This document shows, in pieces, positions 17,120 through 26,018 of a DNA stretch of 64,000 nt (its first letter is position 1; every line of letters starts with the position of its first letter). Source of the stretch: Sinorhizobium fredii (GTDB lineage: Bacteria > Pseudomonadota > Alphaproteobacteria > Rhizobiales > Rhizobiaceae); contig NZ_CP024307.1 of the NCBI RefSeq assembly GCF_002944405.1, positions 1,136,501-1,200,500 of the forward strand. Reading direction: 5' to 3'. A program made the translations under genes and the position numbers. The notes below the pieces were generated by a model. That model saw nothing but the letters and a program-made list of their open reading frames with translations, had not been told where the DNA came from and searched no databases.

Positions 17120-18915
17120 TCAGGCCGGCAACCCGGCACGCCGCAAGCCCTCGCGCAGCCGCTCCGCGTCCTCATCCCGCCGCAGGTACAAGACGTCCAC
17201 GAGCCAATCCACATATTCCCGCGGACCCGCCGCCGGATCGCCGTGCCAACACTTGCTGACCGACTCAATGGAGATCCTGGCACATCGCTGCGCCTCCTCG
17301 ATGCGCCCCAAATGACCGCAGGCTGCCGCACGCAAAGCCATGTAGCGCGGGTGCCGCCGCGCCGGCGCGTCCATTATGAGCCGCTCCAAGAGGTCGGCCG
17401 CTTCCCTATCCCGCCCCAGCCGGAACAGGATGTGCGAGAGATAATAATTGTACCAGCTGGGATGACATGGATTTAGCCGGAAGGCGATCTCGGCCGCGGG
17501 CAAAGCCCGCTCCGGCTTTCCCAGACACGACTGCATCCAGGCCCAAAAGATCTGGATCAATGGATCATTCGGGTTCATGGCCCGTGCAAGGTCCATGTGC
17601 CGCTCGGCCCGGTCGAAGTCGCGCCACATCAGGCACATGTACCCGAGCGTGGAGTGCACCCGCGGATCGTTGGGATCCTTCTCCAGCGCTTCTTCGGCCT
17701 GGCGCAGCGCCGCAATCCGGTTCTCGTCCTTCTCGCGCGGCACCCCGACGCTGTCCTCGACCGAACGGTTGAGGTAAACCCAGGCCAGGCCCGTATGGGC
17801 TCGGGCAAAGCCCCGGTCGATCTGGAGCGCCCCCTCGAAAAGTGCCTGCGCCCTCGCCTGGGCCTCCGGCGTGAACACGTCGGAAAGGCGGTTCCCCTGG
17901 AGGAATAGGTCATACGCACGGATGTCTTCGGGCTGACGTCGTCGGCCCGCAACCTCGCTGTCCTGGATGATCCGCTGGGCCACCGTCGCGACGATGCTCT
18001 GAGAAATCTCCTCCTGGACGGCGAACACGTCCTCGAGGGCGCGGTCGTATCGCTCCACCCAGAAATGCGCTCCGGTGGCAGCATCCACGAGCTGGGCCGT
18101 GATACGCACGCGACCTCCAGCCCGACGGACGCTGCCCTCGACCAGGTATCGGGCCCCGAGCAAGCGGCCGATCTCGCGCACGTCCATGCTTTTCCCGCGG
18201 AACGAAAAGGATGAGTTGCGTGCAATCACCATGAGCTCGTGGAAGCGCGAGAGTTCCGTGATGATGTCTTCGGTGATGCCGTCGCTGAAATAGACCTGCT
18301 CGGGATCGCCGCTCATGTTCTCGAAGGGCAGCACCGCCACCGCAGGCTTATCGACCGAAGGCCAAGCGACCGTTGCGGCGTCATGAGCGCTATCGAGCAC
18401 CATCCGGTAGGCCCTCACAGGCCGCGCAATGTTCTTCAGGCGCTGTTCGCCCGCGTACTCGAAGCCACAATCCAGCTTGCCCGGGAGCTGGTCGTGGGCT
18501 GTTCCGGAGATCAGGACGCCGCCCGGCGGGCAGGCCTGTTCCAAGCGGGCTGCCACGTTAACGCCGTCCCCCAGCAGGTCGTCGCCATCGACCAGAACGT
18601 CGCCCAGGTTGATGCCGATGCGTAAGATAATCCGGCGCTCAGCCGGTATCTCCACCTGCCGGTCAGGCAGTTGCTTCTGAATTTCAGCTGCGCAGGCAAC
18701 AGCATCAACGACGGAACCGAACTCGGCGATCAGGCCGTCGCCGGTCAGCTTGACGAGGCGGCCATGGTGCTCCGTCAGCAAGGACTCGAACAAGGCCTGA
18801 CGCAGATCTTTGATGCCGCGAGCGTTGCTTTCTCGTCAAGCTCTACAAGGCGCGAGTAGCCAACCACATCGGCAACGAAGATTGCCGCCAGTCGGCGTTC
18901 TTCGTGGGGTAACAT
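17120..18915 (-). pseudogene. Frameshifted class III adenylate cyclase with TolB-like and TPR regions
   Basis: The full-length gene should start at ATG 18915 (after AGAGGTG) with LPHEERRLAAIFVADVVGYSRL, which carries the first catalytic Asp of a class III cyclase. After codons for KATLA the frame must shift at about 18815 to reach LRQALFESLLTEHHGRLVKLTGDGL, so one base appears to be missing there. In the second frame the cyclase domain continues (GDGLIAEF, INLGDVLVDGDDLLGDGVNVAARL), then a TolB-like region (AVAVLPFENMSGDPEQVYFSDG) and several TPR-type helices to the stop. Without correction, translation from 18915 stops near 18775. The downstream frame alone lacks the first metal-binding Asp. 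This is either a real inactivating mutation or a sequencing error. Confidence 0.8.
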
Positions 18916-19094
18916 CACCTCTGCCCCTGGTGCTGCCCGGTATTCATGGCCACACACTCCGAACCAGGGAAGAATAGCTTAGTGCCGCCTCCGCGACCAT
19001 CTCCAATTCGGAGATGGACCGGTTCTGGCTATCCGGGAGTGTCTGCTATTCGCAGCATTACTCCCCGATCACATTTCGTCGAGGAATGTCGTAA

Positions 19095-19150
19095 GGGTCG
19101 ATCTTTCGGGTTCAGATTACGTCGCACGGGTGGAGACCGGAAGATCAAAG
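19095..19150 (+). repeat. Degenerate interspersed repeat, copy 2
   Basis: GGGTCGATCTTTCGGGTTC followed by GGGTGGAGACCGGAAGATCAA. It shares both ends with copy 1 near 10-70 and its right end with copy 3 near 28059. It lies in the 320-bp space between the cyclase pseudogene and the flavoprotein gene. Confidence 0.45.
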
Positions 19151-19237
19151 CAATTCGCCGGAAGAGCCACTTTGCGCACAAGCAGACATTGCAAGTTGCG
19201 CCCTTGCGCAGGGCGCAGTTCTTATCGCGTGGGGTGC

Positions 19238-20443
19238 TTACAGATCCGTCACACGCTCCGGATCAGCTGAAGCCAGCGCCGCGGCACGCTCGGCCTTCGG
19301 CGGATATATCCACACCGTGTTGATTTCCTGCTTAGTCTTCTTGGCGCCCTCACCGACCATCTCCACTTTGCGGTCCCAGCCGCGGGTGAAGATTGCGCCG
19401 GCTTCGCCGAGGTCGAGGCAGGTGACGTAGGCCTTCTGGTGATAGCACCGGGTCGGCACACCTAGCAGTTCGGCGGCTGCGTTGTTGCCCGCGAAGGCGC
19501 CCATGCGGGTGGCGTGCTGGCACGACATCAGCACATAGTTGCCGATGTCATCGCATGCGGCGCGCGCCGCGTCGCCGGTGGCGAAGACGCCAGGCACGGT
19601 CGGCACGCGCAAGCACTTGTCGACGAGCAGCCGGTCAAAATAGTCACGGGCGGCGGGAATTTTCGTCGTCAGCGGATTGGCGCGAAGGCCTGCCGCCCAT
19701 ATCACGGTCGCGGCTTCGATGCGCTCGCCGGTGCTCAGCGTGACGCCGGATTTGTCCAGCGATGCGACGCCGGCATTGAGCCGCGTCTCAACGCCGACGT
19801 GGCGCAGCGCATCTTCAATGACAGGGCGAGGATGTTCACCCATGTCCGGGGCGACTGCAGGGCCACGATCGACGATGATGACGCGCGGCTTGGCGTTTCT
19901 GTTGAAGATGGTCCGCAGGCGTGAAGGCATCTCCGTTGCCGTCTCGATTCCTGTAAAGCCGGCGCCTGCAATAACGACGGTGTCGCGTGCCTTTGAGGCG
20001 GGCATAGTCGCAAGCTTGTGCAGGTGGCGGTCGAGGGCGATTGCGTCATCGAGATTGTCGACGCTGAAGCCATGTTCTGCGAGGCCGGGAATATTTGGGC
20101 GGAACAGCCGGCTACCGGTTGCGATCACCAGGCGATGATAGGAAAGGGACTTGCGCTCCCCCTTGGCATTGACGACGTCCACGGCGCGGGCTTTGGTGTC
20201 GACGGCTTCGACGCTTCCTTGCACGTAGACCACATCGACGGCGTCAAGCACCTCCTTCAGAGGCGCGGTAAGGGTCTCGGGCTTCGGCTCATAAAGTCGA
20301 GGGCGGATCACCAACATCGGCTGAGGAGCTACCAGCGCAATCTCGAGGTCTTCGGGCGAAACGTCTTCGATGTCGCGCAGGCGAGCTGCGGAAAGAGCGG
20401 CGTACATACCGGCGAAGCCGGCGCCTACAATAACGAGCCTCAT
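19238..20443 (-). CDS. NDH-2-like FAD/NAD(P)-dependent oxidoreductase
   Basis: A 401-residue flavoprotein of the type II NADH dehydrogenase / ferredoxin-reductase-like superfamily. The FAD-binding dinucleotide motif is VIVGAGFAGMYAA (residues 4-16), the NAD(P)-binding motif is VVIAGAGFTGIETA near residue 160, and the conserved FAD-contacting segment is VPGVFATGDAA near 290. No clear C-terminal membrane anchor is visible, so it may be soluble or peripheral. It probably passes electrons from NAD(P)H to a quinone or other small acceptor. CTGGAGTAGATAAC precedes the ATG. It is the last gene of a same-strand series starting with the AraC regulator at 25488, although the gaps are too wide to prove one transcript. 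Confidence 0.82.
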   Translation of the reverse strand: MRLVIVGAGFAGMYAALSAARLRDIEDVSPEDLEIALVAPQPMLVIRPRLYEPKPETLTAPLKEVLDAVDVVYVQGSVEAVDTKARAVDVVNAKGERKSLSYHRLVIATGSRLFRPNIPGLAEHGFSVDNLDDAIALDRHLHKLATMPASKARDTVVIAGAGFTGIETATEMPSRLRTIFNRNAKPRVIIVDRGPAVAPDMGEHPRPVIEDALRHVGVETRLNAGVASLDKSGVTLSTGERIEAATVIWAAGLRANPLTTKIPAARDYFDRLLVDKCLRVPTVPGVFATGDAARAACDDIGNYVLMSCQHATRMGAFAGNNAAAELLGVPTRCYHQKAYVTCLDLGEAGAIFTRGWDRKVEMVGEGAKKTKQEINTVWIYPPKAERAAALASADPERVTDL

Positions 20444-20662
20444 GTTATCTACTCCAGAGGTTTTGGCCGCCCGTCATCGTTGCCGCTCTTGATGAGCGAT
20501 GGCGACGCGGATCGCTGAGCCGAGATGGCGCCCGGTCGCACGCCTCAGCACAGGCGCGACCACCCCGGTCAGCCAGATGGGATCGTTGCAGATGTCCAGG
20601 CGAACAGTTTCCTTGGAAATGAGCTGCGGCATTTGATTGCCGCAACTCGCCCCTGACTGACG

Positions 20663-21499
20663 TCAAGCTTGGACGAAGGCCAGTAGATCGGCGTTCAGCG
20701 CATCGGCATTGATGGTCAGCATGCCGTGCGGGAAGTTCGGATAGGTCTTCAAGGTGCCATTCTTCAGAAGCTTGGCGGACTTCAGCGCGGCGTTCGCGAC
20801 GGGCACGATCTGGTCGTCCTCACCGTGCAGCACCAGTGTCGGAATGGTGATGGCCTTCAGGTCCTCGGTCTGATCGGTTTCCGAGAAGGCTTTGATGCCG
20901 TCGTAATGAGCCTTGGCGCTGCCCATCATGGCCTGACGCCACCAGTTCTGGACCACCCCTTCCTGGACCGTGGCGCCTCCGCGGTTGAAGCCGTAGAAGG
21001 GACCGGCGGGGACGTCGCGGAAGAACTGGGCGCGGTTTGCAGCAAGCGCGGCACGGAAACCGTCGAACACTTCGATCGGCAGACCTTCCGGATTGGCTTC
21101 GGTCTTGAGCATCAGCGGCGGAACGGCGGAGACCAGAACGGCCTTGGCAACACGGCCTGCGGGCTCGCCGTGCTTTGCGACATAACGCGCAACTTCACCG
21201 CCGCCGGTGGAATGGCCGATATGGACGATGTTTTTCAGGTCCAGCGCCTCGACGACGGCAAAGGCGTCGGCGGCGTAATGGTCCATGTCATGGCCCTCGG
21301 CAACCTGGGAAGAGCGGCCATGGCCGCGGCGATCATGGGCGATGACTCGATAACCCTTGGAGAGGAAGAAGAGCATCTGAGCATCCCAGTCGTCCGAGCT
21401 CAGCGGCCAACCATGATGGAACATAATCGGCCGTGCGCCCTTCGGACCCCAGTCCTTGCAGAAGATGTCGACGCCGTCTTTGGTGGTAACATATGCCAT
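20663..21499 (-). CDS. Alpha/beta hydrolase of the non-haem chloroperoxidase/arylesterase type
   Basis: A 278-residue alpha/beta hydrolase. The nucleophile elbow is GHSTGG with Ser97, the acid is an Asp in HGEDDQIVP and the catalytic His is in FPHGM near the C-terminus. The segments HHGWPLSSDDWDAQM and AHDRRGHGRSSQ match the cofactor-free haloperoxidase / arylesterase group, which hydrolyses esters and can form peracids. No signal peptide is visible, so it should be cytosolic. Its neighbours on the same strand are a cupin protein, a NmrA-like protein and a flavoprotein, a set often induced together with AraC regulators. Confidence 0.9.
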   Translation of the reverse strand: MAYVTTKDGVDIFCKDWGPKGARPIMFHHGWPLSSDDWDAQMLFFLSKGYRVIAHDRRGHGRSSQVAEGHDMDHYAADAFAVVEALDLKNIVHIGHSTGGGEVARYVAKHGEPAGRVAKAVLVSAVPPLMLKTEANPEGLPIEVFDGFRAALAANRAQFFRDVPAGPFYGFNRGGATVQEGVVQNWWRQAMMGSAKAHYDGIKAFSETDQTEDLKAITIPTLVLHGEDDQIVPVANAALKSAKLLKNGTLKTYPNFPHGMLTINADALNADLLAFVQA

Positions 21500-21618
21500 T
21501 GCCTTGGTCCTTTAGCGAATTGTTGGTGGTGAGCGTCCGCTGCGTGCAGGGCTCACCAGCAATGATTTTTAACGATCGCGAAGGGCCGGATGCCGCCGAC
21601 GGCAGCTGGCCCTTTCGC

Positions 21619-22038
21619 CTAGTTCTTGATCGGAAAGGTCAGGTCCACCTGATCGGTGTCGACGACGAAGACCGCCAGCAGCTTCGCCGGGTCGGTCTCG
21701 CTGGCATTCTCGCTGACGCCGTGACGGTCTCCCGGCATTTCAGAGAAGCTCTCGCCCGCCTTGTAGGTCTTGACGGGACCGTCGTTGACCTGGCTGCGGA
21801 TGGCGCCCTCCAGGACGGTCGCGTAGATGAAGGCCGAGTCCGGATGCGTGTGGGCCGAGGAGAAGCCGCCGGGACCATATTTAACGAGAACACCTTTCAT
21901 GCTCTTGCCCGGAACATTCGGCAATTCGTGCTCGTAAACCAGCGTGACCGTAGCATCCTTATCGCCGGCGTCGTGGGCAGCGGCGGCAGCGGACAAGAGG
22001 GCCGTCGTGGCAAAAGCGGCAAAAATTGGCTTGATCAT
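21619..22038 (-). CDS. Exported cupin-domain protein
   Basis: A 139-residue protein with an N-terminal signal peptide (MIKPIFAAFATTALLSAAAAA, cleavage probably just before HDAGD) and a single cupin barrel. Metal ligands are visible in the first motif (SSAHTHPDSAFIYATVLEG) and in the second (PGDRHGVSENA). The ATG at 22038 follows GAAAGGAGTTTCGAC; an upstream in-frame start at 22089 would add a basic extension with no signal. A periplasmic metal-binding cupin with no assignable reaction. It sits between the hydrolase and NmrA-like genes on the same strand. Confidence 0.85.
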   Translation of the reverse strand: MIKPIFAAFATTALLSAAAAAHDAGDKDATVTLVYEHELPNVPGKSMKGVLVKYGPGGFSSAHTHPDSAFIYATVLEGAIRSQVNDGPVKTYKAGESFSEMPGDRHGVSENASETDPAKLLAVFVVDTDQVDLTFPIKN

Positions 22039-22099
22039 GTCGAAACTCCTTTCGTGAGGTCGGAAGGTGCGCCGCCTGATGCGACGCACCGGTGCTCGG

Positions 22100-22852
22100 T
22101 CATTTCCGCGCTACGGTTGCGAACCACCGCTCGAAGGTGATGCGGCCGATGCGGGGATTGTTGTCGGAGACGAGCGAGCCATCTTCCAGTTTGGCGCCGA
22201 AGTAGCGAGCCTCCGGATCTGCCTCGACCTTGCGAGCATCGCCCATTGCTTTCAGGTAGCGAGCAACGAGTTCGTTCAGCCGGACACGCTCCGGCCCCGA
22301 GACCTCCACAATGCCATTGATCGGCGCGGCCGTCGCAACGGCGGCCACGTTGTCGGCCACATCGTCCGAGGCGATGGGCTGGACGTAGGCTGGCGACAGA
22401 TACACCGTGTCGCCGACCGTGCCGGACTGGGCGATGCCGCTGAGGAATTCCAGGAACTGAGTCGAATGGATGATCGTATAGGGAATGCCGGCTCCCCGGA
22501 TGATCTTTTCCTGGGCGACCTTGGCCCGCATGTAGCCGCTGTCAGGCAGCCGGTCGACGCCGACGATCGAAAGCGCGATGTGATGCTTTACACCGGCGGC
22601 CTTTTCCGCCGCCATCAGATTGCGGCCCGATGTCTCGAAGAATTCGAGCACTGCCTTGTCCTCGAAGGACGGCGAGTTTGCGAGGTCGATAACGACGGAG
22701 GCGCCGGTGAGCGCCTCGGCGAGACCTTCGGCGGTGATCGTGTTGACGCCGGTGTTCGGAGCGGCGGCAATGACTTCATGGCCTTGCTTGCGAAGGCGGT
22801 CGGCTGTCTTTGAACCGATCAGGCCGGTTCCGCCGATGATGACGATTTTCAT
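22100..22852 (-). CDS. NmrA-like NAD(P)-binding protein (atypical SDR)
   Basis: A 250-residue atypical short-chain dehydrogenase of the NmrA / SDR-a5 type. The N-terminal dinucleotide motif is IVIIGGTGLIGSK. The central segments SFEDKAVLEFFETS and HHIALSIVGVDRLPDSGYMRAK are characteristic, but the usual Tyr-x3-Lys arrangement becomes YMRAK with no classical active-site Ser context. These proteins act as quinone reductases or redox sensors. ATG 22852 follows TGGAGAAGCTC; the longer frame to 22888 is not needed. It lies 61 bp upstream of the cupin gene, probably in the same transcript. Confidence 0.85.
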   Translation of the reverse strand: MKIVIIGGTGLIGSKTADRLRKQGHEVIAAAPNTGVNTITAEGLAEALTGASVVIDLANSPSFEDKAVLEFFETSGRNLMAAEKAAGVKHHIALSIVGVDRLPDSGYMRAKVAQEKIIRGAGIPYTIIHSTQFLEFLSGIAQSGTVGDTVYLSPAYVQPIASDDVADNVAAVATAAPINGIVEVSGPERVRLNELVARYLKAMGDARKVEADPEARYFGAKLEDGSLVSDNNPRIGRITFERWFATVARK

Positions 22853-23002
22853 GAGCTTCTCCATTCGCGGGCGCTCGGCGCGCCGCATTGTTCATTCGTT
22901 CCAGTAGGGGGTTGCGCGGTGGGCCGGTCCTGTCGAGGCCATAGACGTGTCGGCCGAACTGGAAGGATACGCCCCCAGTTCGGCCCCTGACCGAACAAGG
23001 GG

Positions 23003-23959
23003 TCAGTAGTCCCAGAAGGCCGCGACCCAACGAAAGTCGTCGCCGTCGACCGCCACCCGGCCGACGGACGGGAACGGCAGGTGAGTGGCCACCAGCTGTC
23101 CGCCGGTCTCGGCCAGTTCGCACAGAAGACGGACCCGAACACGGGCCGCCTCTTCGGGGTCATGTTCGAAGCCGTTGTGCCAGTCGGGGTGTTCGAACCC
23201 GACCGCGAACACGGCGTCGCCGGCGAACATCAGCCGGTCGCCGCCGGATGCCACGCGGACCACGCTGTGCCCGGGCGTGTGGCCGCCGGTGCGAGAGACG
23301 ACCACGCCCGGCGCCACCTCGTATTCATCATCGAACAGCCGCAGCTGGCTCTGGTACTCCTTTGCGAACCGTTTGGCGGCCGACCTAAGCGCGTCCGGGA
23401 AGCCGGGCGGCATGGAGACGTGGGAGAAATCGGGCGTCTCCCAGAACTTGACCTCAGCGGCGGCCACGTGGATCCGCAGGTCCGGACGCAGTTGCTCCTT
23501 CACCCCGTCGACGAGCAGTCCGCCAATGTGGTCCATGTGCATGTGGGTCAGCACCACGTCCGTCACCGATGCAAGATCGATGCCGGCGGCTTCCAGTCGC
23601 TTGATCAACTGCCCGGCCCGCGGCAAGTTCAAGTCGGGGTCCATCCCCAGCCCAGCATCGATGAGTATGGTCTGGTCGCCGCTCCGCACCACGACCACGT
23701 TCAGCGCCCAGTCGAAAGCGTCTTGCGGCAGGAACATGTCCTTCAGCCAGGCCGCCCGGGCGGCCGGGTCGGCGTTGTGTCCCAACATCTGGGTTGGGAG
23801 CGGCAGCACCCCGTCGCTGATTACCAGCACTTCAATCTCGCCGACCTGCACCGCGTAGCGCGACGGAACCAACTCATCCGGTCGCGATTTACCGGAGGGA
23901 GAGGTGTTGTCCAAGCTCATGTTTGCCTGCTGCTGTGTGTTGGGGGTCATCTGGTTCAT
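23003..23959 (-). CDS. Metallo-beta-lactamase-fold hydrolase, copy 1
   Basis: A 318-residue MBL-fold enzyme. The dinuclear zinc motif is THMHMDHIGG near residue 133, with further ligands in GGHTPGHSV, the bridging Asp in MFAGDAVF and the final His in ATHLPFPSVG. The start at ATG 23959 is supported by GCAGGAGTTTTCAAAG; the frame remains open to 24070 without similarity. No signal peptide is visible, in contrast to the paralogue at 28281-29240, which shares the same overall motif order and the HLPFPxxGxV ending. Members of this subgroup include lactonases, but the substrate cannot be deduced. Confidence 0.87.
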   Translation of the reverse strand: MNQMTPNTQQQANMSLDNTSPSGKSRPDELVPSRYAVQVGEIEVLVISDGVLPLPTQMLGHNADPAARAAWLKDMFLPQDAFDWALNVVVVRSGDQTILIDAGLGMDPDLNLPRAGQLIKRLEAAGIDLASVTDVVLTHMHMDHIGGLLVDGVKEQLRPDLRIHVAAAEVKFWETPDFSHVSMPPGFPDALRSAAKRFAKEYQSQLRLFDDEYEVAPGVVVSRTGGHTPGHSVVRVASGGDRLMFAGDAVFAVGFEHPDWHNGFEHDPEEAARVRVRLLCELAETGGQLVATHLPFPSVGRVAVDGDDFRWVAAFWDY

Positions 23960-24159
23960 CTTTGAAAACTCCTGCGTTCGATGTTGGCGCTCGATCCTGC
24001 GCCGACTGCGCTTCCGCGTGAAAGCGCGGTCGATGCCGGCGAGGTGTTCAGAGATCGGCGACACGCTCATTGCTGGTGTGTCGCCATGATGAATCTATCG
24101 AACTTGACTTGCGGCCGCCCCAGAGCGATTGCCGCCGCTATAGAGTGATTGCTGCTAAC

Positions 24160-24395
24160 ACTGCGTCTCCGCCAATCGCCCAGGGTTGCGCCGGTCAGCT
24201 TCCTGAATGCGGCCGCGACGGCAGTCCGAGAGGAGTAGCTAGGCGCCGCGGCAATCGAGACGACCGATTCGTCGGTGTCGCGCAGCATCGTCCGGCTGGG
24301 GCCAGCTGGCGCTGCGAGAGCCGGTGCTCTCCTTGAAAGCGCGGCAGAGTTGGAAGCGCGACAGGCCGGCGTTCGAAGCCAGCGCTGCTGGCTGA
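24160..24395 (-). pseudogene. Decayed AraC DNA-binding domain fragment
   Basis: In one frame, from about 24388, the sequence reads AALASNAGLSRFQLCRAFKEST, matching the first helix-turn-helix of the AraC gene next door. In another frame, from 24288, it continues MLRDTDESVVSIAAAPSYSS and FRKLTGATLGDWRRR, matching the second half of that domain. The two pieces are out of frame, and nothing upstream encodes an effector domain. It is therefore a truncated and frameshifted relative of the regulator at 24547-25488, probably left from a tandem duplication. Confidence 0.75.
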
Positions 24396-24546
24396 CCGCG
24401 GTTATGAGGCCCTTCGTGACGTGGCTGGTCTTTTAACTGAACGAAGACCCACTTTCCGCCGCGAGGTACTCCGAAATCGCTCGTGGAGTGTTGCCAGATG
24501 GCTGGCTGCCCCTGAGCGATTGACCTGACTGAAGAGCAATTCCTGC

Positions 24547-25488
24547 TTAGCGCGATTGCTGTCGCCATTCGCTCGGGGTCTCGCCGGTCAACTGCCTGAA
24601 CGCCGCAGCGAACGCTGTTTGCGAGGCATAGCCGAGCGCAGCGGCAACCGATGCGACCGACATATCGGGGTCACGCAGCATGTCCATGGCCTGATCGAGC
24701 CGGTATTGGCGCAGCCAGGCATGCGGCGAAAGCCCGGTGGTTTCCTTGAAGGAACGGCAGAAATGGAAGCGCGACAGGCCGGCATCCGAAGCGAGAGCAG
24801 CAAGAGAGACGTCCGTATCGCTATCCGAGCGTAAGCGTTCGATGGCGCGGCGCAGCACCGTCGGCGACAGGCCACCGACGACTGGCTGCTGGGTGGTTGG
24901 CGAGCCGACGTGCGCGACCAGGAGGCGCGTGGCAAGGAGCTCTGTCAGCTGTTGCCTGAACAGTGTATCCAGGGGCCCATTGCCGTCCAGGGCATCGACC
25001 GCGCCCAAGAGCAATCGGGATGTAATGGGGTCGGGATGCGCCGTTCGGTCGAGGAGATTGGTCGGGGTCGCGGTATCGGCTTCGTCCGCGACGCGCTTCA
25101 GCATTGCGGGAGGAAGATAGAGCTGAACAACATCGACAGGTTTCGGAATATCCCACCGGGAGCTTGATCCGGCCGGAATGATGACCACAACCCCACGACG
25201 AAACGTTCCAGGCGAAGCCGATCTTCCTGATCGCCGCTCCATGCGCTGTACCACGCCGTTGTAAGCCATGATGACGTGATCACTCATGGGCTCGACGACG
25301 TCGTGCAATGGGTCATGTTTCCAGTGGGCGATCCCGCCACCGGAGGGATCCAATGCCATGCGAAATGGTGTGGTCCCGAGCGCGCGGGCCATCTCCGCAT
25401 CGGCTGCACGCCCCTTGACATTCGATATGTTGCTCTTTTGCGCCGCGGCCGACGGACCCGAACGATCATGCAAGTTGGGCTTGCTCAT
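24547..25488 (-). CDS. AraC family transcriptional regulator
   Basis: A 313-residue regulator. The last 105 residues hold the AraC/XylS domain: SLAALASDAGLSRFHFCRSF (first helix-turn-helix), the linker TTGLSPHAWLRQYRL, SVASVAAALGYASQTAFAAAF (second) and RQLTGETPSEWR. The N-terminal part resembles the cupin-like effector domain of the AraC protein at 13587-14573 (MAYNGVVQRMERRSGR, IIPAGSSSRWDI). I chose ATG 25488 as the first Met giving a plausible N-terminus, although the ribosome site is weak and the frame is open to 25572. It heads the minus-strand gene series down to 19238 and may control it. Confidence 0.88.
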   Translation of the reverse strand: MSKPNLHDRSGPSAAAQKSNISNVKGRAADAEMARALGTTPFRMALDPSGGGIAHWKHDPLHDVVEPMSDHVIMAYNGVVQRMERRSGRSASPGTFRRGVVVIIPAGSSSRWDIPKPVDVVQLYLPPAMLKRVADEADTATPTNLLDRTAHPDPITSRLLLGAVDALDGNGPLDTLFRQQLTELLATRLLVAHVGSPTTQQPVVGGLSPTVLRRAIERLRSDSDTDVSLAALASDAGLSRFHFCRSFKETTGLSPHAWLRQYRLDQAMDMLRDPDMSVASVAAALGYASQTAFAAAFRQLTGETPSEWRQQSR

Positions 25489-26018
25489 GACTGGTGCTCG
25501 CCTGGGCTCGTGATTGCTGGAGACGCAGAGGGGTTTGGCCGCAACTATGACGACAGGCACCGCCGGTGTCAACGCGAGCTAAACTCGACTGTTGGTGCGT
25601 AAAACGAGGCCAGGTTTGGCGCGCAGGGGAACGCCGGGAGGGCCTAGCCCCAGCAGGGTCCTCCTGCGCGCGAGGTAATTTTTCCTACCGGTTTTGGCGG
25701 GCCTGTCGGGCGCGACTTTGAGCGAAGCGATAGCTGTCGCCGTTCATTTTGAGAATTGACGTGGTGGGTGAGGCGATCGAGCAGCGCGCCGGTGACATAG
25801 CCCTCGACCCAGACGTCCTGATGACCCAGGCGCCCGGGACCGAATAGTCGTTGGTCTTGTAGCGCACTGGCGACTGGGAGAAGACGCATGCCACGTGGAC
25901 GCAAGGGGCGGACCACGACGGGTAAGACGCCGTCGATTCTACTGCTGAAGAGGCAGTGCTTGAATTCACCGAGCTTTACACAGGCAGGCCTCATCCCGAA
26001 ACGCCTCACGGTCGCGAC
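25489..26018. other. Gene-free stretch with insertion-sequence debris
   Basis: About 530 bp between the AraC gene and the next LysR gene. Apart from the istB-like fragment (25685-25830) no gene is recognisable. The remaining frames are short and look like decayed or non-coding sequence. Confidence 0.5.
25685..25830 (-). mobile_element. IS21-family istB C-terminal remnant
   Basis: The minus strand reads VWVEGYVTGALLDRLTHHV to about 25763, then after a small deletion in the next frame ILKMNGDSYRFAQSRARQ to 25690. Together these match the C-terminal end of IstB, the ATP-binding helper of IS21-family transposition (ALLDRLTHH and the following NG-S-R tail). No istA, no N-terminal IstB half and no terminal repeats were seen, so it is a short dead fragment. 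Confidence 0.6.
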
